From Serratia grimesii NBRC 13537 (GTDB lineage Bacteria; Pseudomonadota; Gammaproteobacteria; Enterobacterales; Enterobacteriaceae), in contig NZ_BCTT01000002.1 in assembly GCF_001590905.1 (NCBI RefSeq), positions 62,001 through 126,000 of the forward strand: a stretch of 64,000 nt of DNA. Direction: 5' to 3'. Positions 62,396 through 64,000 of the stretch are shown one piece after another. How positions within the stretch are numbered: position 1 is the stretch's first letter; every line of letters begins with the position of its first letter. The position numbers were made by a program, and so were the translations under genes. The notes under the pieces were generated by a model, which worked only from the letters and a program-made list of their open reading frames with translations, was not told where the DNA came from and searched no databases.

Positions 62396-63367
62396 ATGGC
62401 TTATGCCCTGAGCGTGTTGGAAAAAAGTCCGATAGCCGATGGAGAAAGCGCTGCACAAGCGCTTACACGCACGCTGCACCTGGCGCAGCAGGCTGAAATT
62501 TGGGGTTACCGCCGTTTCTGGCTAGCAGAACATCACAACACCGTGCAACTTGCCTGCCCTTCGCCCGAAGTACTGATTGCCTATTTACTCGGGCAAACGT
62601 CACAGATCCGCATCGGTTCCGGCGGCGTCATGCTGCAGCACTATAGTGCCTATAAAGTAGCGGAAAACTTCAATCTCTTGGCGACACTGGCGCCAGGCAG
62701 AGTCGATCTGGGGGTGGGCAAAGCACCGGGTGGACTGCCACTCTCGACCCAAGCGCTACAGGCTGCTCACGACCAGCAGAATAAACCGGATTTTCCTCAA
62801 CAACTCGCCCAGCTCAACGCTTATTTGAATGATGATGCGCAACCGGGCCTGAGCGCCACGCCGCAGCCGTCACAACCCGCACAGCGTTTTCTGCTGGGTG
62901 CCAGCGAAGAAAGTGCCCAGTTGGCTGCCGAACACGGCTGGGCCTTTGTGTTTGCTGCTCACCTCAATGGCAATCAGGAGGACATTAAACGGGCGCTAGC
63001 ACATTACGCCACGCAAAGCGGCGGGCGCAAAGCCCTGCTGGCTGTCGCGGTGATCGTCGCCGATAGCGCCGAGCAGGCTAATGCACTGACGGCGGGGATC
63101 CAGCAATACCGTGTGCACGTCACCGGTGGTCAAAGCGTGACTGTCGGCAGCCTGGAACAGGCAGAGAGTTTTGTGCAACAAGCCGGCGCAACCGATTATC
63201 GCATTGAGCCCCGCGAAAGCCACATCTTGCGGGGCACCGCTCAGCAAGTACGCCAGCAGTTGGACCAATTGCACCAGCAATATGGTGTGGAAGAGTTTGT
63301 GATTGATACCCCCATAACCCAGCCCGCTGCCCGTCTGACCTCTTTACGGCTATTGGCGCAGGCTTGA
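62396..63367 (+). CDS. LLM-class flavin-dependent oxidoreductase (luciferase-like)
   Basis: A 323-aa protein with GYRRFWLAEHHN (near 37-48), IRIGSGGVMLQHYSAYKVAENFNLL, and APGRVDLGVGKAPGG, which are the conserved segments of the FMN-binding luciferase-like family. Members of this branch are FMN/F420-like monooxygenases of unknown substrate. SD AGGAG is present. It converges with the truncated MocR-type gene. Confidence 0.85.
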   Translation: MAYALSVLEKSPIADGESAAQALTRTLHLAQQAEIWGYRRFWLAEHHNTVQLACPSPEVLIAYLLGQTSQIRIGSGGVMLQHYSAYKVAENFNLLATLAPGRVDLGVGKAPGGLPLSTQALQAAHDQQNKPDFPQQLAQLNAYLNDDAQPGLSATPQPSQPAQRFLLGASEESAQLAAEHGWAFVFAAHLNGNQEDIKRALAHYATQSGGRKALLAVAVIVADSAEQANALTAGIQQYRVHVTGGQSVTVGSLEQAESFVQQAGATDYRIEPRESHILRGTAQQVRQQLDQLHQQYGVEEFVIDTPITQPAARLTSLRLLAQA

Positions 63368-63379
63368 TTCTGGGATTAT

Positions 63380-64000
63380 TCAGTTAACCACGGTACCCGC
63401 ACCGATCGCGACAATCAGATCCTGCGCCAGCGTTTCCAGTTGTGTTGAGATCAGGTTAGCCAAACTAACACGGATCGCCGGGCCGCTTTTCAGGCGGAAC
63501 GGCTCACCACTTTGTACCAACCATCCGCGCTGCGCCATGATTTGACTGGCTGCGGCCTCTGAGCGTACCGGCAGCCAGATATGGACGCCTTCCCCCGGCG
63601 GCAAGGGAATGCCGCTCAACGTATGTAACCGTTCCGCCAATGCATCACGCCGTTGCTGATAGGCATGTTGCGCACGCACCAGTAAACCATCACGCTGCGC
63701 TTGTGCCCATAATTTAACGGCAATTTGCTGCAAGATATGGCTGACCCAACGCTCGCGAATGTATTGATCCGCACGCATCGCCTGCATCAGTTGCGGCTTG
63801 CCGCAGGCCAGCGCAATACGCAGATCCGGGCTGAGAAACTTACTCAAAGACAACACGTACAAACCGTTATCCTTGGCACATGGCAAATGCAAAGGCTGCT
63901 GTGACAACGGCCCCCAGAAATCATCAACGATCGCCAGACAAGCAGGATTTTTCGCTAAAAATTCACGCCAACTTTTGGCGCGTGCGGCGCTTAATGACAT
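63380..64000 (-). CDS. MocR-type (GntR/aminotransferase) regulator, C-terminal part (runs off window)
   Basis: The last 206 codons of a gene on the minus strand, extending past the right edge. The PLP aminotransferase fold shows VDDFWGPL and YVLSLSKFLSPDLRIALACG, where K in SLSKFL is the likely PLP lysine. The N-terminal GntR HTH would lie outside. The sequence resembles PtsJ/PdxR-type B6-related regulators, but this is not certain. Stop is 12 bases after that of the convergent LLM gene. Confidence 0.72.
   Translation of the reverse strand: MSLSAARAKSWREFLAKNPACLAIVDDFWGPLSQQPLHLPCAKDNGLYVLSLSKFLSPDLRIALACGKPQLMQAMRADQYIRERWVSHILQQIAVKLWAQAQRDGLLVRAQHAYQQRRDALAERLHTLSGIPLPPGEGVHIWLPVRSEAAASQIMAQRGWLVQSGEPFRLKSGPAIRVSLANLISTQLETLAQDLIVAIGAGTVVN

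Noticed and set aside
1-64000. CRISPR arrays, transposases, phage genes, tRNA and rRNA
   Set aside because: I found no regular repeat-spacer pattern, no transposase motif and no structural RNA gene by reading; a scan with tRNAscan-SE and Rfam would confirm.

Overview
The window reads as chromosomal DNA of an enterobacterium, most likely a Serratia of the plymuthica/liquefaciens/marcescens group. The reasons are a complete sfuABC-type ferric iron transporter, an isomaltulose (pal) catabolic operon in the order known from Erwinia rhapontici and Serratia relatives, an MgtS homologue, and dense GC-moderate coding with strong Shine-Dalgarno sites. I see no rRNA, tRNA, CRISPR array, insertion sequence or phage gene. 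The left edge (1-2850) is AT-rich and looks like accessory DNA.

Layout. 1-1718: the start of a TupA-like ATP-grasp gene running off the window, and an orphan IucD-like lysine N6-hydroxylase. 1719-2848: AT-rich, no convincing gene. 2849-11706: palatinose-type alpha-glucoside operon palEFGHKQ (minus strand) with divergent LysR gene palR and a lone PTS EIIB gene; two near-identical 17-bp operators tie the modules together. 11780-16655: a small lipoprotein, a DUF3772/MscS channel, and an ABC-F ATPase preceded by a 27-codon leader ORF and hairpin. 16702-21064: a GNAT enzyme and an RND pump with its TetR repressor and a 49-bp perfect palindrome. 21216-24417: a magnesium locus (M-box riboswitch, mgtE, a possible 18-codon ORF, mgtS, a 61-aa membrane protein, a CDF transporter). 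24567-29699: oligopeptide-binding protein, VOC protein, and a two-component system with a membrane protein. 29954-33729: Fur-box and sfuABC. 33955-36060: a solitary second EF-G. 36093-45582: DMT exporter/AraC, an aldehyde dehydrogenase, two alpha/beta hydrolases, a sugar isomerase/epimerase with divergent TetR, a cupin and Kup. 45837-48905: a two-gene NitT/TauT-like ABC transporter without a binding protein. 48927-56489: LysR plus a seven-gene branched-chain-amino-acid-type ABC transporter operon ending in an ATC-hydrolase-like protein and an N-carbamoyl amino acid amidohydrolase, which suggests uptake and conversion of a thiazoline carboxylate or ureido amino acid. 56527-57462: ArsR/AHSA1 pair with a probably leaderless transcript. 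57463-64000: ZntB-like transporter, PiT phosphate transporter with PPK2, PBP7, a luciferase-like oxidoreductase and the 3' part of a MocR-type regulator.

The most interesting points are the M-box plus MgtS locus, the thiazoline/carbamoyl operon, the attenuator-like leader of the EIIB gene, the leader ORF of the ABC-F gene, and the leaderless ArsR promoter. All assignments come from reading sequence and motifs; no database search was run.
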